Positions 48,961 through 60,959 of a DNA stretch of 64,000 bases are shown here, piece by piece. The notes beneath the pieces are model-generated. The model did not search any database, had not been told where the DNA came from, and worked only from the letters and a program-made list of their open reading frames with translations. Both the position numbers and the translations under genes were made by a program. Position 1 is the first letter of the stretch, and each line of letters begins with the position of its first letter. The stretch comes from Rhea pennata (taxonomy: Eukaryota; Chordata; Aves; Rheiformes; Rheidae), in the NCBI RefSeq assembly GCF_028389875.1, contig NC_084665.1, forward strand, positions 5,663,001-5,727,000. Direction: 5' to 3'.

Positions 48961-50828
48961 CACCATTTCCACAGCGGGAGAGGAGGAGGGAGCATGGGGC
49001 TGGGGTGGGGGGAATAAGCAATTAACCGCAATTTATCTCAACACGTTTGATATTCTGAACAGTCCTGACAACTTCTCTTGTATCTGTGTCTGGCTGGAAA
49101 CAAAATAAAACGTTAAAACGCTGGCAGGAACGAAGCAAAGCTTGGAAGCCAGAAGGACACAGGACGGACACAACCAGTCCCCAGAAGCACATATAGTTTG
49201 GAAGCATTTAACGTTCTTTAACATAATGAATTAAAGTGGTTGAGCAAATACAATCTGCTTTGACAAATGTGCAGGAAAGAAAGGAGAAGTAAAACAGAAG
49301 CACTGAGCTTAACAACTACGGGCAATGAGCAGAACTTCTGAAAGTCCAACGTGATCTTTACGGACGTCTTCTTTAAGCTCCTCACTCACCTGCGCCTGAG
49401 GCCTCCTGGATGAGCCCTCGCGAGCCAGCAGGCCCCAAAGGTGATGAAAACCTGGAACGTACCTATGAGAGAAACAGCAGGACCAGTACCAGGGCTTCTG
49501 AGTGCTTCATCTGTGCTTCTGTTGCTAGCAAAGCACAGGACACCTTGCAACAGATGGGGAATTACAATGAAACACAGAGCATTTAGCTCTTCCCTGAAGA
49601 TTAACACATTTTTTCCCCCTTATCATTCTAACAGAAAAGTTAGTATACAGGTGCATTTATTTTTCCTTTTTGTCCCTTCCGTACATTGGAACTTTTTAGC
49701 AAGTTTATCACACGTGCAACGTTGAACTTCCATGTCGGCAAATCATCCTAATCGTTTGGGTTTGGCTGTGCTGACTGCTGCTTATGTGGGCAAGGATCGC
49801 GTTCCTCTCCCCTTCCAAAGATCATCACTCAGTTCTCATTCTTTGCTCCCACGGAGGTTGAGCTTTTACAGTATTAGCCATAATACCTGTTCTAGCAGCT
49901 ACACTCCAGCAGCAGATCATGCGAAATACTTATTTTACACATAACCTACAGTTCTTAGGATACAGAACACCATCTAAGGCTTTCACAGGTATGTAAAGGA
50001 CTTAGAGGACAGGTCCTATTTTTAAAAATACAGTGCGCGATTATTTTCTCCTAACTTTTCAGATAGCACTGTGTTGGTACGAGAGGATAGCACAGATAGT
50101 AAGAGATCATGCTGAAGACTATTTATTAGAGAACTTTCCCTTACAAGTGCTCCAATCAAGGCAGCTTCTTTTACAGAGCACGAGAACAGAGACTAATCCC
50201 AACACGCCTCTGCTCCAGAGGGATAAACACGCCATCCTCCCGTCAGCTCACCTTTTCCCTTTCGTTATTTGCCATGACTCACGCTTACCTGGCAGCCCCA
50301 CAGCTAGCTCTGCTGGCTGTCTTGGGGGAGAGGTTTCAGCGCTCGGCTGCCATCCCCTCCCCAGCTTGCTCCCTTGACCGCTTGAGCTGCAGCCAGAGCA
50401 GGCGAGCCACCAACAGCTGCTGACCCACATGAGGGGCTCTCTGCAATCACCAAAGCTGTGCGAACTGCTCAGATTTCCCAAGGCTTCTCCTTGCCATGGT
50501 GGTGAGTCTAGAGAAAGCTTCCCTCCTGCACCAGGAGCTCCATCTCTCTGCTAAAACCAAATGTAGGCAACTAACCCTCCTCAAGATGAGCCTGGAGTTG
50601 TTATTGCCTCCTGCTGAGCTCCCGAAGAAAACTTCCAGGGGCTCCCCAGGATGGCTGCAGCTGCATGAAACCCACCAATGCTCATTTGGGTTTTAAAGGC
50701 ACTCTCTGTAGCAACGCCGAGCAGCTCAGGAGGTCACCTGCTATGACGCAGGTGAGTCCAAGAACAACTTCTCCATGTTTAAAAATGGTGACAAGTCCAT
50801 AACCATGACTTGTGTTCAGTTTGCCTCT
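48961..50828. other. intergenic DNA
   Basis: No supported gene. An acceptor-like CTAACTTTTCAG before 50061 is followed by a 106-codon open stretch without recognised homology (see findings). Confidence 0.45.
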
Positions 50829-50991
50829 AATTCACAGAATGTCACAGAATCAACAAGGTTGGAAGAGACCTCTGGAGGTCATCTAGTCCAATGTCCCAAG
50901 GATTTCCTCCTGCTGGTTCCACCGGGGCTTGGAACCCAGGACCGTCAGCATGTAAAGCAGACGTGATAACCACTACACTATCGCTCTACCC
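50829..50991 (-). mobile_element. tRNA-Val-headed, CR1-tailed SINE
   Basis: Read on the - strand, a tRNA-Val(TAC)-like head (50987 down to 50914) is followed by a short linker and then a segment whose complement is GGTTGGAAGAGACCTCTGGA (+ strand 50858-50877), the hallmark of the avian CR1 3' end. It finishes in two copies of the ATTCTGTGA-type terminal repeat (ACAGAAT at 50834-50840 and 50844-50850 on +). A tRNA promoter head joined to a LINE tail is the classic plan of a SINE mobilised by that LINE, here CR1. The full length is only about 160 bp. No target-site duplication was recognised. Confidence 0.7.
50914..50987 (-). pseudogene. tRNA-Val(TAC)-derived sequence, SINE head
   Basis: The - strand contains TAGTGTAGTGGTTATCACG (A box and D arm), the anticodon loop TTTACAT (anticodon TAC), and GGTCCTGGGTT (T arm and B box), ending in TGGAACCA. 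The 5' acceptor strand (AGAGCGA) no longer pairs with TGGAACC. The anticodon stem has a mismatch and the T loop has an insertion. It is not a working tRNA gene. Confidence 0.75.
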
Positions 50992-53900
50992 CAACTCCAT
51001 GTGGTCAGAAGTTTATTTTCTATAATATACTTGCTGCCAAATATGCATCAGACTTCTTTATACAAAGAAACTTGCATAATGGAAGGAAGAGCTGGAGTGG
51101 TACGAGCCTGCCTGGAGAGACACGAGCACCGTTCTCAGCGCTGTAGTCATTGCAGTGTTTCATCTATCTGGCCAAGATATTCAAGCAGTGTGGGAGGTTT
51201 GGCTACCTAATCTGAGCCATAAGGAGAAAACTTAGTTTATAATGGGTAGATGGTTCCTCTGTGCTTCATGGTATTTCTTTAAGTTGTTTCAGCATGGGAA
51301 CCCCAAATTAAATCATATTTATTTTGATGCCTCAGTTGATTTGCTTGAAAAACAGAAATAGTAAGGGCCTTACTAAAATACAGAGCCGTTCGTTGAATCA
51401 CGGCTGTATAGTGCCTGGCCCCGAGCATCTTCCTGAGTGCACAGCGACATTATTATTCTAATCCATTTCCCGCATCACAAATTCACATCTGACATTTCCA
51501 CTGTCCACTTCTTCTCAGCCTCCAACCTCTACCTGCAGCTTCAAAATCAATAACCGGAACACACTCGCCCCCTCCAAAGGGCCTTCGCTGTTTGTTAGCT
51601 TGGGCATTTCTCTTTAGTTATTGACTTTCCCCATTTCTCATGCTGTTTAACGCTAGTCTTCATTTATCTTGCTGGTGAGCAGAAACGTCGTAGCTCCTAA
51701 ATCATTTCCTATTTATTTCTGAAGTCTTTCCCCTCAAGAAAAACAGAAGGAAACTCTATTTTATAATAGATTTGCTATTCTTCTGTGATGTTCCCTAGTC
51801 CCACGCACGGTATCACTTCAGAAGCGAAGTCAGTCGCTTCAGCCACACTTCATACGCATTACTCTAGGCTTGATTTATCTCCCGAGCATCACTGAAATCC
51901 ATGAGATTTTCTCTCTGGGGACTTTGTTTGTATTTTATGGAGCAGGGTTAGCTCGCAGCTCCAGTTGCTTCCTGCTCCTGCCAGCTGACACACCGCAGCT
52001 GGCTAAAGCGAACGTCCTCCCCGCCGGTGTGACAACGCTCGTGTCAGATCTGTGCTAGAGCGTTGCTCGCGGCCTGGCACGAGCCCAACGCGGAGCCAAG
52101 AGCGCCGCTCGCAGACTCTGTAATCTCTGCAAGGCCCCACAGCGGGACTAGGCAGGTGTTTGACAGGAGCGATACGTGAAAGTTGCTTTGTTTCTTCTTT
52201 CCTCGAGTCTTTTCTTCGTCTGCCTTGCGTTTACACCTTCCTACGAGCTAGCTGCATCCGAAAACATCAGTTGACCAGTATTACTGCATTTCTAACGCCA
52301 TATTCGCATGCTTTCAGATCCTGATACCGCCCCAGATCTGTATCTCACCTGCGTTTATGGAAGCTCCTCTCGTTAAAGCCCCTGCACACTCCTCGACTTT
52401 TCTCTCCTATATTTCAGCTTTGATAGCACCTCTGTTTTGGGGCAGCTGAGCTGCATCTCATGACTCACAACCCAAGGCGAAAGCCCTAGGCAATGTGTGA
52501 AGGCTGCCAGAGCACCTTTCTACTTAACTTGCTTCTTAATAAACCCTATTACCGTTGCCCTACGAATATACATATGCCCCATTTTCAGACTGCGTGTTTA
52601 ACAGATCTCTTCAACTAACTCTTCTTCATACCATCACCTCCTGTCAGGCCCTGTCTAGTACCTAACAAGGAAAGCCAAGCCTGGGAGAGAGAGGCAAGGA
52701 AAGATCGGAAGGAAAAGATTCACCCGAGGCGCGCTGGACGCGCGGAGGCGCGCGGCGTGCCCCCCGACTCCCCGGCAAGGTCCTCCCGACCAGGTCGGTT
52801 AGACGGCTAACGCGTTGCCGCCTTCGCTTACCCCGAGCAAGAAGAGGCTGGAAAGGTAATTTGACATGGGCACATGAGCACATGAGCAGCTTCATGGAAA
52901 TTTCTTCAGCATGCACAAAACAAAGAAAAATCAATAAGATACCTGCCAACTGCTCTGCTGAAAACATTTTATAACCTATAGCCCCGCGAATCCTGAGCCA
53001 AGATAAACTGTCTCTGCTGGCAGAAAATACTGACAATTATTTTGTGTCGATTCAACCTGGCCCAGCCCAGTCTGACCTTGTTTATTCATCTCCGTCTTCT
53101 AATTCGTATTAACTTGGCATCAAAATGGGACATGTGGCATGTGCGCTGGAGACCCATTTCTGCATCTCTAGATAAATGCAGTGTGCTGATACTTCCCGGG
53201 CCTTGAGCTCTTAGGTAGATTTATGTGCATTAGACAGAACTGGTTAAGTTCCTTTTATCCCCGCTGGGCTTTTCCTGTCTGTTGACTATAAAACTAGAAG
53301 CTCTGCAGAAGTAACATCTTCTTCTAAGCCTTCGGATATAGACGAAATCCTCCCAGCACTGGCCAATTTTAAAGACACATCCAAAGAGGATGGACAGTTT
53401 TAAGCTCTTAAAACATAAAAATAGAAGAGTTATAGCAATTTGGCAGCCAAAAGAGCAGTATTTGCAGGTCTGCGCAGAAGCCGCGGCTGTGTGTAAGAAA
53501 GCTGATCGAGATGCTGCAGAGGAGATAATGGGGTCAGAGAGCAAAAGTATCTCTCCGGTTTGCTACCAGCGTAATCTGGTCTCCAGTGAAGTTTCTTAGT
53601 TTCTTTTGCTGAAGCAATAAAGCTTAGCGAGACGCAACCGTTGCATTACTGCAGCTTAAACACAGCTCAGCCAAGCTGATGAGGAGAGTTACTCGCGGTG
53701 CTTTACAGCTTCCCGGCTGCTTGCAAAGCTATCACCATCCTGGGCTGGATGAAGACCAAGATGTAAAGAAAGTCTGAGCTTTTCCTGTAATTATTCACAT
53801 TTTTGTCAGCAATAGAAGACTTCCTATGTCCAGAACGCATTATCCACGTTAGCAAAGCCGGGGGAGATGTCGCAATGTGGCTGTTAACAGGGCGCCCTGC

Positions 53901-54050
53901 AAGAGCAGCCGCGTTCTCACTCTCCCATCTTCATTGCTGTCATAACTAACCAAAAGCAACCCCTGAGGGTCTACGGACAGGCGTCAAGCAGGAGGAGGAG
54001 AGAGGAGAGGGAAAAAAAAAAAGAAAAGAAAAAAAACCCAGAAACCCATG
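50992..54050. other. intergenic DNA
   Basis: No supported gene. A small CpG-rich patch lies at about 52,690-52,840. A 69-codon frame at 53390-53599 is followed by AATAAA at 53616-53621 (see findings). The rest is featureless to me. Confidence 0.45.
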
Positions 54051-54079
54051 GGTGGTGCAAGGGCTCTCAAACACGACTA

Positions 54080-55110
54080 CCTCCAGTGAGGAGAAACCTC
54101 AGCCCGGGGGAGGCAGCCCGGGACCTGCAGTTGGCCTCACCCGGCAATTTTTGTTCCTCTTCCCTGCTTGGCTCAGTCTTGCCGAAGGCAGCGTTGCCTT
54201 TGCCATCGCTGGGCACTCGGCGGTTCGAGGGCGGCAGGACGAGCGGCAGGTCGAGCCGGCAGCCCCGGGGGCGGGGGCGCAGGTTGCCTTTCCCCGCCGT
54301 TACCCAGCCAAACGCTGCAGACGAGTCAAGAAACCAAGACTAGGAAAACCAAAACCAAAACCAAAGCGAGCCGGCGGCGCTCCCCACAGCAAAGCGCCCG
54401 GAGCTCCTCCACGATGCGGCTGTCAGTACTGCAGAAGGCGGCGAGAAGGTTTAACCGCGGAAGGGACCGCGGGAAACCCGCGACGCCCCGGGGCTCTCGC
54501 AGCGCCCGGCCCCGCGCCGGGCTCGCCCCCCTCGCCAGCCTCCGCCCGTTCCGCTAAACGCAGCCTAAACCCCTCGACGACCCAGCTCGACCCGACCGAC
54601 CATCGTCCAGGACCAATGCGACGGGCAGGGAGCAGCGGCGAGGCCCGGCGGCTCTTCCCGGTAACACGGCGTCAGCAGGCACCGGTGCTGCAGCCCGAAA
54701 CGCGGGAATTGCAGGCTGCTCCGCACCTGGAAAAAAAGCCTGAAAAATCCGAGCAGCTTTGCTCTATGCTGCAGCATCTCCCCAGCTCTTCCTCCCTCCC
54801 CTCCCATCACTTTTATTTCGTTTTTAAAGGTCCGCCAGGCGCAGGCAGCCGAAGGACGAGGAGCCCGGGCCCGGAGCGGGCGCCCGTGCCGCCGCGCAGA
54901 CGCAGAGACCTCCTGCCACGAGCGGAGAAGGTGAGGTCAGGGGTAACGCTCAAATGTGCACAACGGGGTGAAGCTGGAGACAGTATTCCCGCTTGCATTT
55001 TGAGAGGAAAAATAAGCCGGCGGCGTCGGCTCGCGCTGCCCTGCGGTTTGAGCAGGAGCGAGGACTCTGCTCCCGACACAGCGCTGGGTCTCATGAGGCA
55101 GAAAAGGAGC
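54080..55110. promoter_or_regulatory. CpG island
   Basis: GC- and CpG-rich stretch that produces a 421-codon open frame on + (54052-55317). That frame ends by translating a TA/TG microsatellite, has no recognised domain and overlaps open frames on other strands. I regard it as compositional. Confidence 0.5.
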
Positions 55111-55241
55111 TACCTGGTCGTAGGAAGCACCGTATCTTACAGCATTACTCATGCCTCAGCCAAGGTGCAAGACAGGTGCCGTATTTATTGGTTACGCTTG
55201 CTGTTGTTCTGCTCCTTGGTATACAGTGGCCAGGTCCTCCT

Positions 55242-55317
55242 GTATATATATAAAAATGTGTGTGTGTGTATATATATATACATACATATATATATATATA
55301 TGTATGTATGTATGTAA
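55242..55317. repeat. TG/TA/TATG microsatellite
   Basis: Compound tract of TG, TA and ATGT units. Confidence 0.9.
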
Positions 55318-55379
55318 AAATCATGTAAATACGTAATTTTTTTTTTTTTTCATTTCTTCCCCATGGGCTTTTGTCCCTC

Positions 55380-55852
55380 ACGGTGAGCCGACCGGCCCGC
55401 GGGGGGGATCGGAGGATGCCAGCGTTGGCACCGGCTAAGGGGCAGGAGCCCATCACCCGGAGCAGGGCTGCTTTCTAGATGCCGGCGGCTCTCCCTCCCC
55501 GGCGCCTCCGGCCCCAGCCTGGCGGCACGCGGGCTGCAAACCCTCCGGCACCGGGCGCTGCGGCCCCCCGGCCCGGCTGCAGCCGCCCGGCAGCGCGCCT
55601 GGCCCCGGCCGGGGCTCCGCCGTGCCCCGGCTGCAGAAGTCGTGAGTGCTGTAACCGAGCACAGCCCTCAAGGTGCATGGGTGTCCTGCATGCACAAACC
55701 TGCACAGGCCGTATAGTAAATATTTTAACTCCTCTGTTGAATAACAGGATATAAAAATAGCTGTGTCCTATCAAAAAAGTGGAAGTTACCCAATACCTGT
55801 GTTTGTTTGGGTTTTTCAGTGCGTTCGGTGGAATGTAAATAACGTGATGATC

Positions 55853-55885
<33 letters not shown>

Positions 55886-57300
55886 AAGGAAATCTGAGCG
55901 CCCGTCCTACAGAGCAGGTAACGCGTTTCTGATTTGTTTTTCCATTTCTGCTTATTATTATTTACCCTGCTTCGCAGCTCCCCGAGCCTGCCCCTGCAAG
56001 CTGTGTGCCTGCAGGGCGCCGGCTGCAGCGGGTAGGAGCGCGCCGAAAACGGCACCCGGCCGGCGGGGTGCGACAAGGAGCCCGTCGCCCTCGAGCGCCG
56101 GCCCGCGTCCGCGCGGGTCGGGCGTCCCCAGCAGCGGCCCCGGCCCCGGAGCGGGTGATTCAGCAGCGCCGCAGTCCCACGTGGTTTGGGTTTAGCAAAA
56201 TAAAATAAATAAAGCAAAACTGCCTGGCAGCAGCGTGGACAGAGGTGCGAAACCACCCGGATTTTAGCCTCCGCCTGATTACGGTTCTCGTCGCAACTCT
56301 CATTTTTGAGGCTGAAGACTTTGATGTTTGGCCTTGGTACAAGTACATCATTTATAAAGGGGGGGACACCCCCCGGCTGGCGGCTCTGCCTTCTTCCAGC
56401 GGCCCGGAGGATGAGCCGTAAGACAAAAACGCAGCCGCGGCGGCGGCGGCCAGGCGAGAGCTGCGGGATTCCTGCGTCCGCGGCTGGCTCAGCCCGCGGT
56501 TAGCTGCTCCTGCCCCGAACCGCCGGGGGAGAGGCTCCTCTATCCCATGCAAGCGGCTGAGTTAGTACATTAAGGAGCTTCTTGGAAAGCTCTGGATGAA
56601 GACAGCAACGAAATCCAGATAAGCAAGAAAAGCACCGACCGGCCCCCGAGCTGCAGCGGTTGCTGCAAGGCCACGGGAAGGAGCCGGCGGCGGCGCTGGG
56701 AGCAGCCCAGGAGGACGTGACCTGCTAAGAAGAGGCAGCCCCACGGGCCGCCTGCTTGGGGGGTGGAGAAGCCACCCGAGCCGCGCTGACCTTGCCGCTT
56801 CCGACACCACCGCCTTTTCCAGCATTACCCTGCCCCGACTTTTAATGACATATGGAAATGTGTAAAGTCTTGCAGTTAGCTGGATCCCGATACAGAAAGG
56901 AGCACCCAGCTAACCAGAGAAGTCCCCTTCTAGCTAGCCAGCTGGCCTGAAGGCCACCTTGAGTTCAACAAAACCGTGACCGGCGGCCGCTCGGGTGCTG
57001 CCTTGCGTTGCCCCTGTTGAAGAAGGGAGCCTTCTGGCACCGCCGGCTCCACGCCGGAGCGGGCCCGGGGCTCCCCAGGGCCCGGCCCTGACTCCCGTCT
57101 TCACCCTCTTGCAGTTCCCCCGGGCTGGCGCTGCTCCACCAGCGCTTCCTGCACGTTGCTTCAGAGGGAGCCCGCACAATACCGGGCTCGGTGCCACGCG
57201 AGAGGAGCACACCCAGAGCCCAGCCCTTCTTGCACAGCCGACTCCGCCGGAGGATCCCGGCAGCTGCGAGCAGGAGGATCGGGTTTACCCCCTTCGGTAG
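55380..57300. promoter_or_regulatory. CpG-rich region (several adjoining islands)
   Basis: Patches at about 55,380-55,660, 55,980-56,560 and 56,640-57,300 are CpG-dense, separated by AT-rich stretches. Open frames exist on both strands without recognised domains. Confidence 0.45.
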
Positions 57301-58390
57301 CTCTTCGGCTGAAGTCCGAAGCGACCCGTTTCCCAAGCGAATGGCCACTGAGGCCCCCACTGAGACGCTGTCCAGAATGGATCTGATCTTCTGTAGGTGC
57401 ATGGTAACCAGTGTCCTCCTTGCTGGTTGATGCTGTGAGCTATGAGGAAGCTTCTCCTCCCTGAAACTGTGAAGATCATGCAACAAACTGCTCCCAGTCA
57501 CCTGCCAGAGCAGCTGGCTGTCACACAGCCAACTGACGCTCAGGCAGTCAAACGAGATTTGTTTTCTAGAGAAAACCCTTCGCCACACAGCTTACAAGAA
57601 GTTAGGAGAAAGTAGGAGCCCAATGGCAGTGCTGGACCAGGTTTGGCTTTGGCATTCATGCTCTGTCCCGGCTTCTCGGAAAGGCTGAAGATCAGACAGG
57701 CAAGATCTCGAGAGCCAACCTTCTCGAGGCTCCATCTATTCCAGCTGCTCTGAGCGTGGCCTTGGACCAGACGACTTTCGGATGGCTCTCCTGGCTTGTG
57801 TTGCCCTACAGTCTTGAGCAAGCTGCATAGGTCAGTTCCAGGTGTCTCAGCTCAGCAGCACCCAACCTTAGATAAGATTAAAAGTCTCCAAACAACCCCG
57901 TCACCCACCTCAACACAAAGTAATCGTATTCAATTACAGTTGTGCGGTTGAATCTTTACTGCTCCATCGCTCCCAGGATGGAGATCGCTTTTGCCTATTT
58001 ATAGTACTTTGAGATACTCCAGTCAGTGGTACTTTATGGCTACTCAGTGACTGTTTTAATGCAGCATTACTCAGGAAAATAACCATCACAGCTACAGAGG
58101 TTGTATATGGCGCTTTCCAAGAGAAACAAGGAGGCGTTTCCCACGAAACGGAGCAGGACCTAGGGAACACACCAGCGCCTCTGGCCGCCCATACTGTCCA
58201 TTTCTGTGGGCTAGGCTAGACCCAGCCAGGCAGTCCCCACTTCAAAAACATGCATGTTTAAAATAACTGTCCGTGCCTCCTTCATTTATTCCTCCCTCTC
58301 GCACGATTCCCCTTTCCTGCTTTCACCATCCCCCTGAGAATGACCCCCTCCCATTGGGAAAAAAAGAATAACAACAACCCTCCTGGGACG
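57301..58390. other. intergenic DNA
   Basis: Moderate GC, with no supported gene. The 207-codon antisense frame at 56965-57588 has no recognised family features. Confidence 0.4.
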
Positions 58391-58489
58391 GAAGCCCAGG
58401 GAAGAGGTTTCTCTCCATGTCCTCGTCCAAAAAAGAGGGATCCTCCGTTCTTCTTTCGACCCAAGGAGCTGGAGCAGGTTCGAGGTGGC

Positions 58490-59570
58490 TTTTCAGTGCG
58501 GGGTGCACGTCCCCGCGCTGCTCCCCCCCCCCCCAGCCTGCCCGCGAGGGACCGCACGATTGCCGAGCAAAAAGTCCCGCGGCCGAGACGCTCCAGGGCA
58601 CGAGCGGGTGCAGTCCCGCCGGGACACGGAGGCTTCCCCGCTCTGGAGAGCTAGCTGCTTGGGGCCGGGACCGACGGGGCGCTGCTGACCCCCTCCCGCC
58701 CTTGAAACCCCGGGCGCGTGGCGATCAGCTCCTGGAGCACCCCGGCAATCCGCCGTCGGAAAAGCGGCGGCTCCCGGCAGAGGGTCTCGGGCATCGCGCT
58801 TGCTCCGAGCGCGGGTCGCGCCGAAGGCCGTGCCGGGGGACGCCGCGAAGCCGCCTCCGGCGCTGAGCCGGGGCAGGACGGACGCTGCTGCTGAACCCGG
58901 CGCGGCCGGAGCTGCACCCGCGAGGCTCTAAAGGCCCAGGTCGCGCACGGCTCTGCGCCGCTCAGGACCCGGCCCCCGAGCCGCGGGGGCCCCGGCGCGC
59001 CCCCGGGCGCCAGCTCCTCGAGCTTTCCGGGGTCTCCCTGCTTTCACCTGCCGCTTTCCAAAGTCTCCCTCTCGCTGCGCCCAGAGGAGCCGGCACGGCC
59101 CCGGGCCCGGGGGGGGGGGGGGGGCAGAGCTGCCGCTGGTGCAAAGCGGGGAGGACCCGGTGGGGTGCGAACGGGGACAAACCCCGCGGCGGGGTGGCGC
59201 CTTCGGCGGCGGCGGGGTGGGGGGTGTCGGCGGCCGGCTGCCCTGACCCGGCGCCTCTCTGCCCCACAGGACCCCGGCGGCAGCGGGGGGCTCCACGTGG
59301 TGCCCCTGGGGCGCGTGTGACCCCCCCCCCCACCACCCCACTCTCCCCGGCGAGGCAAAAGCGCCGCCCCCACGGTCGCCCCCTGCAAAGCCGGAGCCGC
59401 CGGAGGACGTGGCAACAGCGGCGGCGGCCTCCAGGCACCAGGTCACGAAAAGCCCGAGAAAAACCCGAGCGGCGCGATGCGGCCCCCCCGCCCCGGGCGG
59501 CCCGGCAGCCGCGACGCCCAGAGCCGCCGGCTGCAAGCAGCGCCAAGGGTGCACCCGCGAGTGTGCATCT
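58490..59570. promoter_or_regulatory. CpG island with G-run
   Basis: CpG-dense, with G16 at 59109-59124 and poly(C) runs. The 340-codon antisense frame (58928-59950) continues through the neighbouring microsatellite and is not credible as a gene. Confidence 0.5.
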
Positions 59571-59620
59571 GTGAGAGTGCACCCACGAGTGTGCACCCAC
59601 GATGTGCACCCACAGCTCTG
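59548..59620. repeat. short minisatellite, unit about 14-16 bases
   Basis: Imperfect tandem copies of GTGCACCCACGAGT-like units, four to five in a row, adjoining a TG/TA microsatellite. Confidence 0.75.
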
Positions 59621-59622
59621 CA

Positions 59623-59679
<57 letters not shown>

Positions 59680-59716
59680 GTATGTATGTATGTATGTGTA
59701 TATGTATGTGTGTGTG

Positions 59717-59770
<54 letters not shown>

Positions 59771-59772
59771 TA
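59621..59772. repeat. long compound TG/TA/TATG microsatellite
   Basis: About 150 bases of TG, then TA, then TATG, then TG and TA units. It forms long spurious open frames rich in Tyr, Ile, Cys, Val and His on both strands. Confidence 0.95.
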
Positions 59773-60459
59773 ATTTTTTCCCCCGCCTGTTAAAAGAGCC
59801 GGGAGCCTTGCGCCCGGTCTCTGGCCCCGCCGTTTGAGCCGGCGCATCGTGGCCGGGCGCCTGCCCGGCGCTCTGCTGCGTGCACGCGCGTGGCTTACGT
59901 TCGCTCTGCGGGAGCACTCGGCCGTGGGGGGGGCGGGGGAGGGGAAGCAAAGCCGGGCGCTTTTTCTAACTGGTTTTGTACGGTGAACAAATTAGTGGGA
60001 ATAAACGGAACAAAAATAAAAGTGTCATGTTTAAAAAAAAAAAAAGAATTAAAAAAGTTTTGTTAAAAAAAAAAAAAATCTGTGTTTGACCCAAGCAGAA
60101 CTGTTTTCACTGGCTGTTGGTCAGCCATTTCCCCTAAGAGCCGAAAGCTGGGGTTCTGCTGCAGCCCGGGCGGTTTGGATCGCAACAGGAAAATTCCCAG
60201 CGGATTTCAGCGCTTTATTAGTATCGCTGTATTTCAGCGAGTATATTGGAACGAGACCTTTTTTTTTTCCCCCCCCCCCCCTTTTTTTGCTTTTCCCCCC
60301 AGTTTGAAGGGAGCCGAACTTCAAGGAGCGCCTGCATTTAATGGGATATAGATTAAAATTTAATTTCTGAAACCCCTAGGCTGCAACAGCGGGGCGAGGA
60401 CACCTCTCGCTTGGGCTCCGTGCGGCGCCGGAACGCGGTTCTTTTAGCCGGGCAGCTAT

Positions 60460-60780
60460 TTTGCTGAATTGCAGCCATATTTCTGTCAGTACAAGTGATG
60501 GTCTATATGAGGGATTAATCTGACACCAGACAGTGATTCTTAATCCTTCAGTATATCATAATCTATTTACTTTGCATGCTAAGAGGATTGCAGCTTAAAA
60601 ATATACAGGAAGTGATACTAGAAATGTACATAAGATCCAGAATGCCATTTCCTAAAAATCTCAGTTTTTCATAAAATCCTTTTATGCCTTTCTTGGAAAA
60701 GTCCTGTCTGTCCTGGAAAAAGTGCTGAAAAGGGATTTAACTGGAAATGGGCATATGTTTGCCTTTATCCGCAGCCGTAT
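60460..60780. promoter_or_regulatory. candidate OTX-responsive enhancer 3' of OTX1
   Basis: An AT-rich island in GC-rich surroundings, 2.2-2.6 kb beyond the OTX1 stop. It holds GGATTA (60512-60517), TAATCC (60541-60546) and GGATTG (60585-60590), i.e. sites for K50 homeodomains such as OTX itself. It also has a POU-like TTTGCATG (60571-60578) and a MEIS-like CTGTCA (60483-60488). It might be an autoregulatory element. Conservation could not be tested. Confidence 0.35.
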
Positions 60781-60959
60781 GACCATTCTCGCCCTCCTCC
60801 TCCTCCCCTGCAGCTTTTTGTGCTTGAACACAGGGCGCAGAAGAAAAGATCCCCAGTACAGCGGTTCCGGGAGCTGCACCGGGAGATGTTTGGTTTGGTT
60901 TTTCTTTTTTCTTTTTTAACTAACGAATTCCAAGCAGGTTTTGAGCCGATGTGGGATTT

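Noticed and set aside
50914-50987. functional tRNA-Val gene
   Set aside because: The acceptor stem does not pair, the anticodon stem and T loop are altered, and it is fused to a CR1 tail.
54052-55317. 421-codon open frame on +
   Set aside because: It lies in a CpG island, has no recognisable domain, overlaps other long frames and ends by translating a TA/TG microsatellite.
58928-59950. 340-codon open frame on -
   Set aside because: It runs through a GC-rich island and a microsatellite that yields Tyr/Ile and Thr/His repeats; compositional artefact.
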